The notes under the pieces: model-generated
What the model was told of the DNA's origin: nothing
Databases searched by the model: none
Seen by the model: only the letters and a program-made list of their open reading frames with translations
Source of the DNA: Papaver somniferum
Lineage: Eukaryota > Streptophyta > Magnoliopsida > Ranunculales > Papaveraceae
DNA: 64,000 nucleotides
Direction: 5' to 3'
NCBI RefSeq assembly: GCF_003573695.1
Contig: NC_039362.1
Location: forward strand, 1,338,929-1,402,928
Program-made: the position numbers and the translations under genes
Shown: positions 22,077-33,364 of the stretch, in pieces
How positions within the stretch are numbered: the first letter of the stretch is position 1
Layout: every line of letters starts with the position of its first letter

Positions 22077-23048
22077 TATAATTCCGAGACAACCAACTTA
22101 AAAGTGAGAGTCAATCAAAAAATATATCAAAGAGATTTATCTTTATTTCTCAAAACAATCAGCAAATCGAACAGATAGAAATCCGTGAGCCTTGTTGATA
22201 TGAGAAATAAATTCGAAGGTTCCAAAGACCAATGTCCAAGTGTCAATCAAGTTATATCCAATAAACAAGGTCCGACTTATCAACTTATTGAACTGCGCAC
22301 AACCTGTGATATTTCAATTATATAAACAAATATAATTCCGAAAAGAAATAACACACCAGAAATTTTATTAACGAGGAAACCGCAAATACATAAAAATCTC
22401 GGGACTTTGTACATCTTTGAAAACCACACTATATTAAACCGCTACAGATACTATCCTACTACTAGTTAACTTCGGACTAGAATGTAGTTGAGCCCTAACC
22501 GAGTCTCACACCGATTAAGGTATAGTCGTGTTCCTTACGCCTCTAGAACCACTCTGAATTCTGCGCAATTGATTCCCTTAGATAATCTCACCCACAACTA
22601 AGAGTTCTTACGACCCAAAATCGAAGACTTATAAACAAATACGTCTCCCACAAATATGTCTATCTTTCATTCTTTTTGTTCCATTTTTTGATAAAATCAA
22701 GGTGAACAAGAACCAATCGATAATCCGGTCTTATATTCCTGAAGAAAAACCTAGAACTATCGATCACCTCTCAATAACCTAACTGATTAACAGAAGAATT
22801 TATTGCGGAATTACAAGAGTCTGAGACGAAGAATTGTTGTACGTGATTACTTTTTATGTCTTATTGTTGATGGTGGTTTTTAGTTTAGGGTTAAAATCGT
22901 AAAACCGCATATCTGACATGACGTCACTATGACCATTAGCACATTTATTGAATCGATCAGCATGCCTACGCAAGAATTACCAGGGTACCTTTTTTTTTAC
23001 ATAGGTCATGTTCCACGGCAGAACCCTTAACATCGACTGACATCATCT
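22077..23048. repeat. Dispersed repeat, LTR- or TRIM-like, no coding
   Basis: AT-rich non-coding sequence with phrases such as aacgaggaaaccgcaaa and taatctcacccacaactaag. A tail near 22,700-22,860 (cctgaagaaaaacctagaac...ttacaagagtctgagacgaag) has the same layout as the tandem unit at 1-4.9 kb and the repeat at 44.1 kb. It abuts the truncated LINE, so it may have caused the truncation. No clear termini. Confidence 0.4.
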
Positions 23049-23450
23049 ATGCCAAACCCTAATTCTCATGCTACCGCGCCAAGGAATGCCAACCATGCCA
23101 TCCGCACCACTGTGAGAATAGCAAACCATGCCAGCCACATCTTCGCGCCAAGGAATGCCAACCATTCCATCTGCACCACTGTGACAACGGAAAACCATGT
23201 CATCCACATCTTCGCGCCAAGGCATGTCAACCATCCCAGTCGCACCACTGTGCCAATGGAAAACCATGCCATCCACATCTTTGCGCCAAGGCATGCCAAC
23301 CATGCCAGCCGCACCACTGTGCCAAAAACAAACCATGCCAGCCACACCTTTGCGCCAAGGCATGCCAACCATGCTAGCCACACCACTGTGCCAATGAAAA
23401 ACCATGCCAGCCACGTTTACCGCGCCAAGGCATGCCAACCATGCTAGCCG
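23049..23450. repeat. 69-bp minisatellite (about 6 copies)
   Basis: The caccactgtg motif recurs at 23105, 23174, 23243, 23312 and 23381, an exact 69-bp period. Each unit includes cgcgccaaggcatgccaacc. Because 69 is a multiple of three, long frames stay open on both strands (about 130 codons each). I regard them as a by-product of the repeat. Confidence 0.95.
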
Positions 23451-24342
23451 CACCATGCGCCAATGACATGCCGAACCCTTGTCCCCACCATGCTAAGACA
23501 ACCGCACCTTTCCCTGTCCCTAGCCATTCTAGCCGCACCATGTGCCAATGGCATGCCAAGCCCTTGGCCCCATCATGCCAAGCCAACCGCACCTTGCCTT
23601 GGCCCTAGCCATGCTAGCCGCACCATATGCCAATGGCATGCCAAACCCTTTGCCCCACAATGCCAAGCCAACCGCACTTTGCCTTGTCCATAACCATGCT
23701 AGTCGCACCATGCGCAATGACATGCCAATCCCTTGGCCCGACCATGCCAAGCCAACCACACCTTGACTTGGCCCTAGCCATGCTAACCGCACCATACGCC
23801 AACCCTTGGCCCCACCATTCCAAGCCAACCGCACATTGCCTTGGTCCTAGCCATGCTAGCCGCACAATGCGCCAACGACATGCCAAACCATTGGCCCCAC
23901 CATGCCAAGCCAACCTCACCTTTCCTTGGCCCTAGCCATGCTATCCGCAAAATACGCCAATGACATGCCAAAACCTTGGCCTCTACATGCCAAGCCAACC
24001 GCACATTGCCTTGTCCCTAGCCATGCTAGTCGCACCATGCGCCAATGCCATGCCAAACCCTTGGCCCCCACATGCCAAACCAACCGCACCTTGCCTTGTG
24101 CCTAGCCATGCTAGCCGTATAATGCGCCAATGGCATGCCAAACCCTTGGCCCACACATGCCAAGCCAACCGCACCTTTCCTTGGCCCTAGCCATGCTAGC
24201 CTCACCATGCGCCAATTTCATGCCAAACCCTTGGCCCTCACATGCCAAGCCAACCGGACCTTGCCTTGGCCTTAGCCATGCTATCCGCACCATGCGCCCA
24301 ATGGCACGCCAAACCCTTGGCCCCACTATGCCAAGTCGACCG
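23451..24342. repeat. 85-bp minisatellite (about 10-11 copies)
   Basis: The caccatgcgcc motif and variants recur at 23451, 23536, 23621, 23706, 23790, 23863, 23948, 24033, 24118, 24203 and 24288. The spacing is 85 bp except 84 once and one shortened unit of 73. Units contain ttggccccaccatgccaagc and ccttggccctagccatgcta. The many overlapping frames here arise from the repeat. Confidence 0.95.
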
Positions 24343-24552
24343 CACCATTCAGCCTTGGCCCGTTATGCCAAGCCGTCCGCATAATTCAACCTTGCCCCCG
24401 CTATGCCAAGCCGACCGCACCATTCAACCTTGGCCCCGCGATGCCAATCCATCTACACCATTCAGCCTTGGCCCCTCTATGCCAAGCCGTCCGCACCATT
24501 CAGCCTTGGCCCCGCTATGCCAAGATGTCCGCACCATTCGCCTTGGCCACAC
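24343..24552. repeat. 38-bp minisatellite (about 5-6 copies)
   Basis: caccattcagccttggcc-type units start at 24343, 24380, 24418, 24456, 24494 and 24532 (period 37-38 bp). They look like a shortened derivative of the 85-bp unit. Confidence 0.92.
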
Positions 24553-25160
24553 CATGTCGTCCTTCCCTATGCGGCTACCAAAATGAAGGTGTGCGACGAT
24601 CAACGGCCACCCTTCAATCCCAGATGCAAATCCTAGCCGTCCAAGGTTTCCAGACAATGCATGGTAACCTTTGGCCCAAAACCCTAGTTTTGGTCACGCC
24701 AAACCGCGCCAAGGCATGCCATGCCACATGTTCCAATGGCATGCCAACCAACTTGCCGCGCCATTCCATGTCGTCCTTCCCTATGCGGATACCAAAACGA
24801 AGGCGTGCAACGATCAACAACCACCCTTCAATGATGCAAATCATATCCGTCCAAGGTCGTCAGACAACGCATGGAAACCTTTGGCCCAAAACCCTAGTTT
24901 TGGCCACTCCAAACCACGCCAAGGCATGCCATGCCGCATGTTCCAATGGCATGCCAACCACCTTGCCACGTCATTCCATGCCGGCCTTTCCTATGCGATA
25001 CCAAAACGAAGGCATGCGACTATCAACGACCACCTTTTCATCTAAGATGCAGATCTTAGCCGTCCAAGGTTACCAGGTAACGTATGGTAACTTTTGGCCC
25101 TAGTTTGGTCGCGCCTAAACCAGGACAAATTATAGTCATACCGAGCATGCTTTCATGCCA
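24553..25160. repeat. ~212-bp tandem repeat (about 3 copies)
   Basis: Units start at catgtcgtccttccctatg (24553), again at 24767, and at catgccggcctttcctatg (24977), with a truncated further unit near 25,154. Each contains an accaaaacgaagg...gatcaac block and ccaaaaccctagttttgg. The last copy merges into LTR-like sequence. Confidence 0.9.
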
Positions 25161-26072
25161 CTGGCTACCAAACCAAAGGTTGCAATAATCAACGACTACT
25201 TTTCCTCTTAAGATACAAAATCTCGACCGTCGAAGGTCACCGAGCTGGTAAGTCTCGCAAGCTCGACTTGCCAGACGACAATAATATGCTACATGTTTTT
25301 CAAGAAAACACTCGAGACATCAACGCATATCACAAACTGGGGGATGCTCATTGGGTTTTGGTTTGACGGTTTACAGCGTGCGGCGTACACTACACCCGTT
25401 ATAAGAAATTGTCATAAGGATGAGGCGGTTAGTAAATACAAGGAGTAATGGTGAAATGTTTTCTTTTATGGAACATCAATTCCAGGAGTTACCGATTACC
25501 ACCTCCTTCCATTTACTCACACGTTTTCCATTTCTTAATGAGACCAGAGTACGTTTCACTTCGACTTGTATAAATAGGCATTACCTATTTCCACCGAACA
25601 ACAAGTTCAGGTCAGGAGCATACAACACTCAGAAAACATTTGCTATCTTTCCATCTATTAGCTTCCCACTTTCTGATACAAGTCCTAGAAAACAACTACT
25701 CTTCCAGAATTAACTATTCTGGTCTCAACACTTTCTTTGCTTCCCTCCCCAAAACCAACCCATTCTCCTTCACTCTGTGACCGAAGAAAGTCTGGAATGA
25801 CCATTTCTTGGTTTAGGCCGGATTTGTACAGATTGATTCTCGAATCTAAAGTACTCCCTTGCAGTATATTGTTTAGGGTTTAAACTCGTTTCTCACCCAC
25901 GCACCCGAAATTACCAAAATCAGCAGAAACCATTTTCACCCTCAAACACTTACCTATCAGAGATAAATCTTGAGTGAATCCTAGAGAAGATAAAACTCAA
26001 TACGATAGAACAAGTAAGATAAGAATACACAACCACATAGAAAATAGTTGGATCTGGCTTCACGAATCCCAA
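25161..26072. other. LTR-like region and CACTA target flank
   Basis: Contains caagctcgacttgccagacg, cacaaactgggggatgctc and attgggttttggtttgacgg, phrases typical of long plant Ty3/gypsy LTRs. It continues to about 25,960, then tatcagaga resembles a degraded tRNA primer-binding site. With the minisatellites it could form one long, possibly solo, LTR (about 23.0-25.96 kb). No second LTR or polyprotein is seen. 25,960-26,072 is the target sequence split by the CACTA element; it resumes at 44,085. Confidence 0.5.
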
Positions 26073-27329
26073 CACTACAAAAAATCCTAGCAAAGGCCAC
26101 TAAAATCTTGCAACTGCCACAAAAAATTAGTTGCCAAATGCTTCCGTAACTAGTCAAAGGCAACTAGTAGTTCCTATATACTTCGGCAACATGTTGTTCG
26201 CAACTACTATTTTTATTAGTTTCTGAATTCTTTAGAAACAAACATATGCCAACAACATGAAATATGTTGGTAGCGTAATGCTTTCGAAACTAGGAAAAGG
26301 CAACAGCTAGTTCTTATTTACTTCGGCAACACGTTAATCACAATTACCGTTTTCATTAGTTTCCAAACTCGTCAGCAACAAACGTATGGCAACTAAATAA
26401 AATGCTCTAGTAGCCTCATATATGAGCAACCAAAAACCACCAACTAACTCCTCTTAAGTTGCGTAAACCGCTCTCCAGCAACAAATCTACGAAAACTAAC
26501 CGATTGGCTATTTGCTTAAGCCTTTGGAAACCAGAGCCAGCAACCGCCATTGCCATAGGTTTGAGCAACCACATAGCACCAACTACAATATGTTAATTGT
26601 TGATAAAATTTATTACCATATGCAGTAACTGAACTTTAAAACATTAGTAAAAAGGTTTGTGGGTGTCCCGATATTTTAAGTTTTGTACTTCGTCATTGAA
26701 CTTAACTTGTTGAGTTTTGGAATAAGTACTGCAAATTGCATCCCCTTCTTTTCACTGAACAACTATAGCACATCTCATTCAAAACCACAATACAACTAAT
26801 TAAAACATCCATTTTACAGTTTAAAGTATAGAGCACCCAATGTTTAGGTGGTTCATCGGGAACTAAAAACAACTACAATTGCCAAAAGAAAAAATATGTC
26901 AAATGTATTGTTAAACTGGAGAATATGGAGAGCATTAATCAAAGTTCTAACGCATTAAGAAAGCTTCCATGTGTAAATTTTAATATTATGTTTGAGAATA
27001 CATACAGTGCAAACTCATGAACTGAAAGATACAATTAGATTGAACTGAGTACAGGTAATACATACAAGAACAACTTATTCTAATGTCTACCTTAATGTCT
27101 TTAGTTAAGACTAACTATATCTACGTGCATATATAAAGTTTTTCTTAAATCGTTGCCATGAGATGTCACAAAGTGCATTGTCCTTATCGTTCTCCAAAAC
27201 TTTTTTCTAATAGCCCAAACATTTCTGAGTTAAACAAAATGTTTTCAAAGTTCAAGAAAATTAGAGCCTCTAACAATGTTGAAAGATCTCTACATGTCGA
27301 AACACTAAATGTAAAACATTAGTCTTGGA

Positions 27330-28420
27330 GTAATGTGTTTATCACAGAATCTCCCAGCTTGTTCAATTTCAGTATAACAGTCCGCAACAGCTCTGCAAGC
27401 TTCAGTTTACCAGATTTATCATGTTCTCAGCCAAAGATTTCCAGTATTTTTATGGCATCCTTGTACTGTCCTAGTCTTTGATAGGATGCATATCCAGCAT
27501 CGGTTCTAACAAGTGAGCCGGTAAGCAGTAAAGGCATCTCAAAAGAGACATGTCATATGGGCTAGAGCTTCAAAAGGGGAACTCAACATGGTAGTCTTCG
27601 CCATAAAACTGCTGCTAATATAATCCAATGTACTCCACCAATATCAGACCTGCCGTTCTCCCAAACTGAATATCCCTGTGCATAAAAAAATAAATTGATC
27701 AACATCGACTTAGTAACCATCAACTTGAAAACAAATTGCCTCAAACGAACATAAACAAGCAGTAGTTAGATATAACAATTTGTCAAAAATGTTTCTTAGA
27801 TATTCAGTACCCACTATATCATTTTTCAACTCACACAATCCATTTCGAATCCAATGTCCCTTAAGAAATTCTACGTTCAAGGTCCCTCAAGTCATACAAT
27901 CAATACCTAACCTTTCATCCTTAAATATGTGATTCTTAAACTATTATCCTAAGTATCAGTGTTACTTAAATCAACAAGTATTTTTAAACCCTTCAGCGAA
28001 TTATAGAGTAAAACTGTAAATGTATACATCTTGAGAAACTATTTAAATCAAGGTCTTTCACTTTTCATGGGACATTTTTATCCAAGCTTTTTGACATGGT
28101 ATTTCTAAATTCTAACTAGTGCGACTTTTGTTTTTCGGTTGTGATCATATATTTGACTCTGACAATTTTGGAAGATCTGTCATCTGCTCTAGAAGCAACC
28201 CAAAACAAAATCAACTCTAGCAGAGCATAGATACAATAATAAATCCATTTCATGCTCAGGATAAATGGTAGGTCGTATGTATTGTCTTAGAAAAACATAA
28301 ATAACGAGAAAGCCCAGTGCGAAAACTACTCACGGTATTAACATCCATTTCTTTCGGTATATCTCTCGCTGTCAGAGCGCATGTCTTCTCAGCTGGGTCC
28401 TGCCTTTAGCTTCTCACTTC
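27330..28420 (-). pseudogene. Possible captured host-gene fragment inside CACTA
   Basis: The minus strand has exon-like stretches. One (about 27,320-27,545) reads TGSLVRTDAGYASYQRLGQY and KDAIKILEIFG, a stop, then KLKLAELLRTVILKLNKLGD, with a TPR-like helix pattern. Another (27,560-27,680) reads FGRTAGLILVEYIGLY, and a third (about 28,330-28,410) reads KTCALTARDIPKEMDVNTV. CACTA elements often carry host exons in reverse orientation. I do not recognise the source gene, and the exon joins are not certain. Confidence 0.4.
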
Positions 28421-28522
28421 CTTTTTTTTTCCTGAATCATACAAAGGGCCCCTAAGTATTAGATGAGACGATATCAGCGTTTCAAATACATTCAATCGTA
28501 GCTTAACAAAGTGTTTGATATT

Positions 28523-28838
28523 TGGTGTAGGATGTTAGTACTGGAAACGGAAGAAACCACACATAGATAAAACTTCTCAAAGGAAGAATATGATTATTCA
28601 AAGTCTGTCTTCTTTTTTCTTAGACGAGGACATATATAGGCCTTATTAGGCTTAATGACAATATATTCTAAGATTAATGCAAATAAAAGGAAATCTACCC
28701 AAATACGATATCATGCAAGATATCTCTTATTTCTTAACAAAAATAACAAACATGCAGATATTCCTGCATGGTTAACGAATATTCTTTCGTTGATCTCTCC
28801 CTTCCAAATAAGATTCTGCCATATCTTGCACTACATCA
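28523..28838 (-). repeat. 3' LTR of the gypsy element
   Basis: 316 bp, 313 positions identical to the LTR at 33044-33359. The polyprotein frame ends inside it at 28772. Confidence 0.95.
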
Positions 28839-31800
28839 TTCTCCCCGGGAAAGAGGAAATTCGCCCTCGAATTATGTAGGTTAGGAAGATCATCATCGGA
28901 CGAGTCGCCATAGTAGGGAAATAGATGATGCACATTGAACACATCAGCCGTATGAATGTGACTGGGAAGCTTCAGACGGTAAGCATTGGGGTTGAGTTTC
29001 TCAATAATTTCAAATGGACCAATCTTGCGAGGACCCAACTTGTTGTATGTACCCGCCGAAAAACGTTCCTTAATAAGCACAGCCCAAACGAAATCACCCA
29101 CCTCAAATTCAACATGACGACGATGCTTATCAGCGGCCGTTTTATATTTGGCAGAAGAAGCTACCAAATTTTGAGCAACAATCTCATGAATGTGTTGAAG
29201 ATTCTCCACTAACACATCCGCAGTGGTATGCACACGTTGTAGGTCTGGAACCGGTGCTAGGTCGAGTGAGGAACGCGGGTTAAACCCACAAACCACTTGA
29301 AAAGGACTAAACCATGTGCTCCTATGAATTGCTCTATTGAAAGCGAATTCAGCTTGAAACAGATGTTGATCCCATTGCTTAGTGTGAGACCCACCCAGAC
29401 TACGAAGTAAATTCCCAAGAGACCGGTTCACTACCTCTGTCTGCCCATCCGTTTGTGGGTGATAAGCGCTGCTGAATTTTAGCTCCGTACGTAACAATTT
29501 CCAAAGACATCTCCAAAAATGACTAAGAAATTTAGAATCACGGTCAGATACGATGGATTCTGGAAGACCATGCAGACGGTACACATTTCTGAAAAATAAT
29601 AGCGCCACATTAACCGCGTCTGTAGTCTTCTTGCATGCTACAAAATGTGACATCTTGGAAAATCTGTCAACTATAACAAAAACAAAATCCATTCCTTGTT
29701 GAGTGCGCGGCAAACCGACGACAAAGTCCATACTAATATCAGTCCATGGCTTCGAAGGAATTGGTAACGACATATACAGACCCGCATTCGTAGCGGACCC
29801 TTTAGAGATCTGACAGACGTGACAACGGGAGACAAATCGTTGTACCTCCTTAAACAGACGAGGCCAAAAATAGGAGAAAGAGACCAGTTGGAATGTTTTG
29901 TCACGACCAAAGTGACCTTCGTTATGTATCTCTTGGATGATCTTCAACCGCAAGCTACAGGACGGGATGCACAGTCGAGTGCCTTTGAAGATAAATCCGT
30001 CCAGCAAGGAGAATTGTGCACTGTTGCCTGCACGTACAGCTTCTAATATGACAGAAAAATATGGGTCTGATTGGTATAATGTCGCAAACGAGTCAAACCC
30101 CAATACTTCAGTCCACAGGGAAGTTAAGAGGCTTCGACGACGACTCAGACCATCAGCCACACGGTTTTGAGTACCCTCTTTGTGTTTGAGGACGAACGTG
30201 AAATCCTGCAGATAACTATCCCACTTAACCTGTCGTGCACTCATCTTGTCTTGATTACCAATGTGCTTGAGAGCGTCGTGGTCAGTAAACAAAACAAAGT
30301 CGGAATGAATCAAATAATGACGCCAGTGCTTAAGAGTCTGTATGATGGCATAAAATTCCAATTCGTACGTGCTATAATTACGTTTGACTCCATTCAACTT
30401 TTCACTGAAAAAGGCGACCGGATTACCTGTTTGGCTTAAGACGGCACCAATACCAACCTTAGAGGCGTCTGTGTGATCTTCGAACGGCAAAGAAAAATTG
30501 GGTAAAGCTAATATAGGAGCCGAACAGAGCTTTTATTTAAGCAAGATGAAGCTTGATGTCGCCTCTTCTGTCCATGCAAATTTACCATTCTTCATGCAGT
30601 CAGTGATTGCCGCTGCTATCGTGCTAAAATGGGGAATAAATCTCCTATAAAAAGACGCAAACCCGTGAAAAATCCGAGCCTCATGGATTATTTGGGGGAA
30701 AGGCCAAGTACGTACAGCATCAACCTTAGACTCATCCACCGAGATGCCATCCTTGGATATGACGTAGCCGAGAAACAGAATACGATCCATACAAAAAACA
30801 CACTTCTTTGGAGCAGCAAAGAAATGTTGCTGGCGTAAAACCAAAAATGGTTTTAATACTTCGTTCATTGTGCGCATAAATGTACTAGGATCATTGGAGA
30901 GACCAAACGGCATCACCAACCATTCATACAGTCCTTCCCTCGTTTTAAAAGCGGTCTTCCATTCATCTCCTGGCCGTATACGAATCTGATGGTAGCCACT
31001 ACGCAAATACAATTTGCTAAAAACCGTAGCACCATGAAGCTGGTCAAGTATATCGTTTAATCGAGGAATAGGAAAACGATACTTTACCGTAATCTTATTA
31101 ATATCACGACTATCCACGCACATGCGCCATGTATCATCCTTCTTAGGAATGAGCAACGCCGGAACTGCGCAAGGGCTGAGACTCTCCCTGATAAGGCCTT
31201 TGGCTAATAACTCCCCCACTTGACGTTGTAGTTCCATATATTCTTTTGGACTCATGCGATAATGAGGTCGATTAGGAAGCACTGAACCAGGCACCAAGTC
31301 TATTCGGTGCTGAATAGCTCGAGAAGGAGGCAAACCCTCTGTAAAATTAACTGGGAAGATATCCTCAAAGTCCGATAATATCTCCTTCACACATGTCGGA
31401 ACTTCCATAGCAGCTGTAGCCTCACGAGAGAGACCACACAAGAGGAACACCATCCCCTCAGTGAGAATTTCGTTCTCAAACAGACGCCAAGAAAGAAAAT
31501 TGGAAGCCACGGGAGAAACAGGTTCGTGTACTGTCATATTGGCATGAACCAACGTAACACGAGTATGCTTAAAAATGAAAGAGTATGTGTTCAGCTTACC
31601 ATCATGAGTCACTGCCCTATCGTATTTCCATGGTCGACCCAACAGCAGATGACATGCATCCATCACCACAACATCACACCACACGACATCTTCATAGACA
31701 GCACCAATGGAAAACTTCACAAGACAACGTCTGGAAATAGTTACCTCGGATCCCTTACTAAGACAGTGAAGGGAATATGGTCTAGGATTTTTTTCCGTGG

Positions 31801-33007
31801 GAAGCTTGAGTTTCCGAACAGCCTCGTCCGAAACCACGTTTTCATAGCTGCCAGAATCCACGATCAAACGGCACACCTTGCCTGCAATGGTACACGTTGT
31901 CTGGAAGATGTTCTTTCTTAGCCATGACTCGTCAGCGTCAGCTTTAGGAGTAAGAAAAGAACTTCGGTAGATCATTAAACATTCACCTTGGTCACCTGGC
32001 AGGAACACCTCATCGAACTCAGCTGCGGACTCTTTCGCATCAGCAAAGACATCAGCAGTAGTATCCACTTCTGCAAGCAAAGCCTTACCCGGTCTTCCAA
32101 TCTTGCGACACTCGTTTTCCAAGTGATTCGGATCTCCATAACGATAGCACTTAGGACCAGACTTTGTAGGCGTACTAACAACCTGTTGAGCGGAAGCAGT
32201 ATGAGAAGACGAAGTCGGAGGACGGCCATTTGCTGCCCGAATCGACTTACGAGATAGTTGTTTCTCCAATCGCAAAGCACGCTGATGAACCTCAGACACA
32301 GAATAATAGTCAAACAGATTAAGGGTATCTTGAAAAGTCTCACGCAAGCCCCCTAAGTATCGATAGACAAGTTGTTCTTCGGTGTCTGTAATACCTGAAC
32401 GTGTGACCAAATCATAGAACTCTTTCGTATAATCATCAATTGACCGAAAACCCTGACGAAGATTTTGTAAACGAATATAGAGTTCCCTCGTATAGTTAAA
32501 CGGTAAAAAGGCCGAACGCATGCACTTTTCAAGCCTAATCCAGGACGAAATAGGAGTTTTACCTTTTTGAATTTGAGATGCTTTCAACTGACGCCACCAA
32601 ACAGCAGCCCTTCCGCGAAAGCGCTTATCCACAAGCGGAAACACTCGATCATCAGGAACCCTCTTAAATTCCATAACTTCCTCCATAGTAGAGAACCAGT
32701 CGATACAATCTTCCGGTGATAAACCACTACCATGAAACTCAGGAATCTCTATGCGGAATGACGATTACCAACTCCTAGAATCACGCTCACGCCCAGCAAA
32801 GGGTTTTTCAGTATCATTATCGTCATCTGTTCCATCCGAATTGGATTCATTCGTAGGAGGACGACGGCGCTCATGTCGTTGTAAAAATGTTGCTACTTGA
32901 CCGGCGAGCTGCTCAACCGTGCGTGACAATTCAACGTATCTAGTCCTCTCCATCACCTCATCAACTAGAGATTCGCGAGGACCACCCTGACCTTTACCAC
33001 GAACCAT
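28772..33007 (-). pseudogene. Gypsy gag-pol polyprotein with two stops and a dead reverse transcriptase
   Basis: One frame from 33007 to 28772 is interrupted by TAA at 32767-32765 and TAA at 30535-30533; the sequence on both sides is collinear. Gag lies at 33007-32150, and its zinc knuckle reads C-Y-R-Y...H...C, so the second Cys is Tyr (32140-32138). The protease DSG is intact (about 31,850). In RT, the motif A aspartate is replaced by Tyr (FSKLYLRSGYHQ, near 31,010). The whole segment with the catalytic YxDD (about 30 residues) is deleted, LKPF joining directly to LVLRQQ near 30,845. RNase H follows (DHTDAS, FTDHDAL, VADGLSR). The integrase looks complete: HH-CC zinc site, then DDE residues in SMDFVVG, SDRDSKF and QTDGQTE. 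A GPY/F-like C-terminus follows. No clear chromodomain was recognised. Confidence 0.93.
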
Positions 33008-33030
33008 GTTGGAAGGATCGATACCCAGAT

Positions 33031-33041
33031 TCTGAATACCA
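33031..33041 (-). other. Primer-binding site of the gypsy element
   Basis: TGGTATTCAGA on the minus strand, 2 bp inside the 5' LTR; similar to the plant tRNA-iMet type TGGTATCAGA with one extra T. Confidence 0.6.
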
Positions 33042-33043
33042 AA

Positions 33044-33359
33044 TGGTGTAGGATGTTAGTACTGGAAACGGAAGAAACCACACATAGATAAAACTTCTCA
33101 AAGGAAGAATATGATTATTCAAAGTCTGTCTTCTTTTTTCTTAGAAGAGGACATATATAGGCCTTATTAGGCTTAATGACAATATATTATAAGATTAATG
33201 CAAATAAAAGGAAATCTACCCAAATACGATATCATGCAAGATATCTCTTATTTCTTAACAAAAATAACAAACATGCAGATATTCCTGCATGGTTAACGAA
33301 TATTCTTTCGTTGATCTCTCCCTTCCAAATAAGATTCTGTCATATCTTGCACTACATCA
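33044..33359 (-). repeat. 5' LTR of the gypsy element
   Basis: 316 bp, followed on the right by the ATATT target duplicate (33360-33364). It differs from the other LTR at three bases (near 33146, 33190 and 33340). Confidence 0.95.
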
Positions 33360-33364
33360 ATATT

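Larger units (their letters stand above)
28523..33359 (-). mobile_element. Ty3/gypsy LTR retrotransposon, complete ends, inserted in the CACTA element
   Basis: Two 316-bp LTRs (28523-28838, 33044-33359) differ at 3 positions. On the minus strand they start TGATGTAG and end CTACACCA. The 5-bp target duplication ATATT is at 28518-28522 and 33360-33364. Next to the 5' LTR (the right one) the minus strand reads TGGTATTCAGA, a primer-binding site resembling that for initiator Met tRNA. Next to the 3' LTR it reads GGGGAGAA, the polypurine tract. Coding order is gag, protease, RT, RNase H, integrase. Length 4,837 bp. The ends are young, but the protein is badly damaged. Confidence 0.96.

Noticed and set aside
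22077..23048. Considered as the 5' part of the LINE at 18.3-22.1 kb
   Set aside because: No endonuclease or Gag-like motif in any frame; the sequence resembles non-coding repeats elsewhere in the window.
24343..24552. 38-bp repeats considered as a CRISPR array
   Set aside because: Repeats are contiguous without unique spacers and lie in plant transposon DNA.
23043..24586. Many overlapping frames of 60-137 codons on both strands
   Set aside because: By-products of 69- and 85-bp GC-rich repeats, with no conserved frame in the 85-bp block and Ala/Pro/His or Trp/Leu/Met-rich low-complexity translations.
24441..25103. 220-codon plus-strand frame
   Set aside because: Covers the ~212-bp tandem repeat; repeats of the same phrases explain the length.
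28655..28879. Plus-strand frames in the gypsy LTRs (also 33176-33493)
   Set aside because: The two similar frames reflect LTR identity; no protein function.
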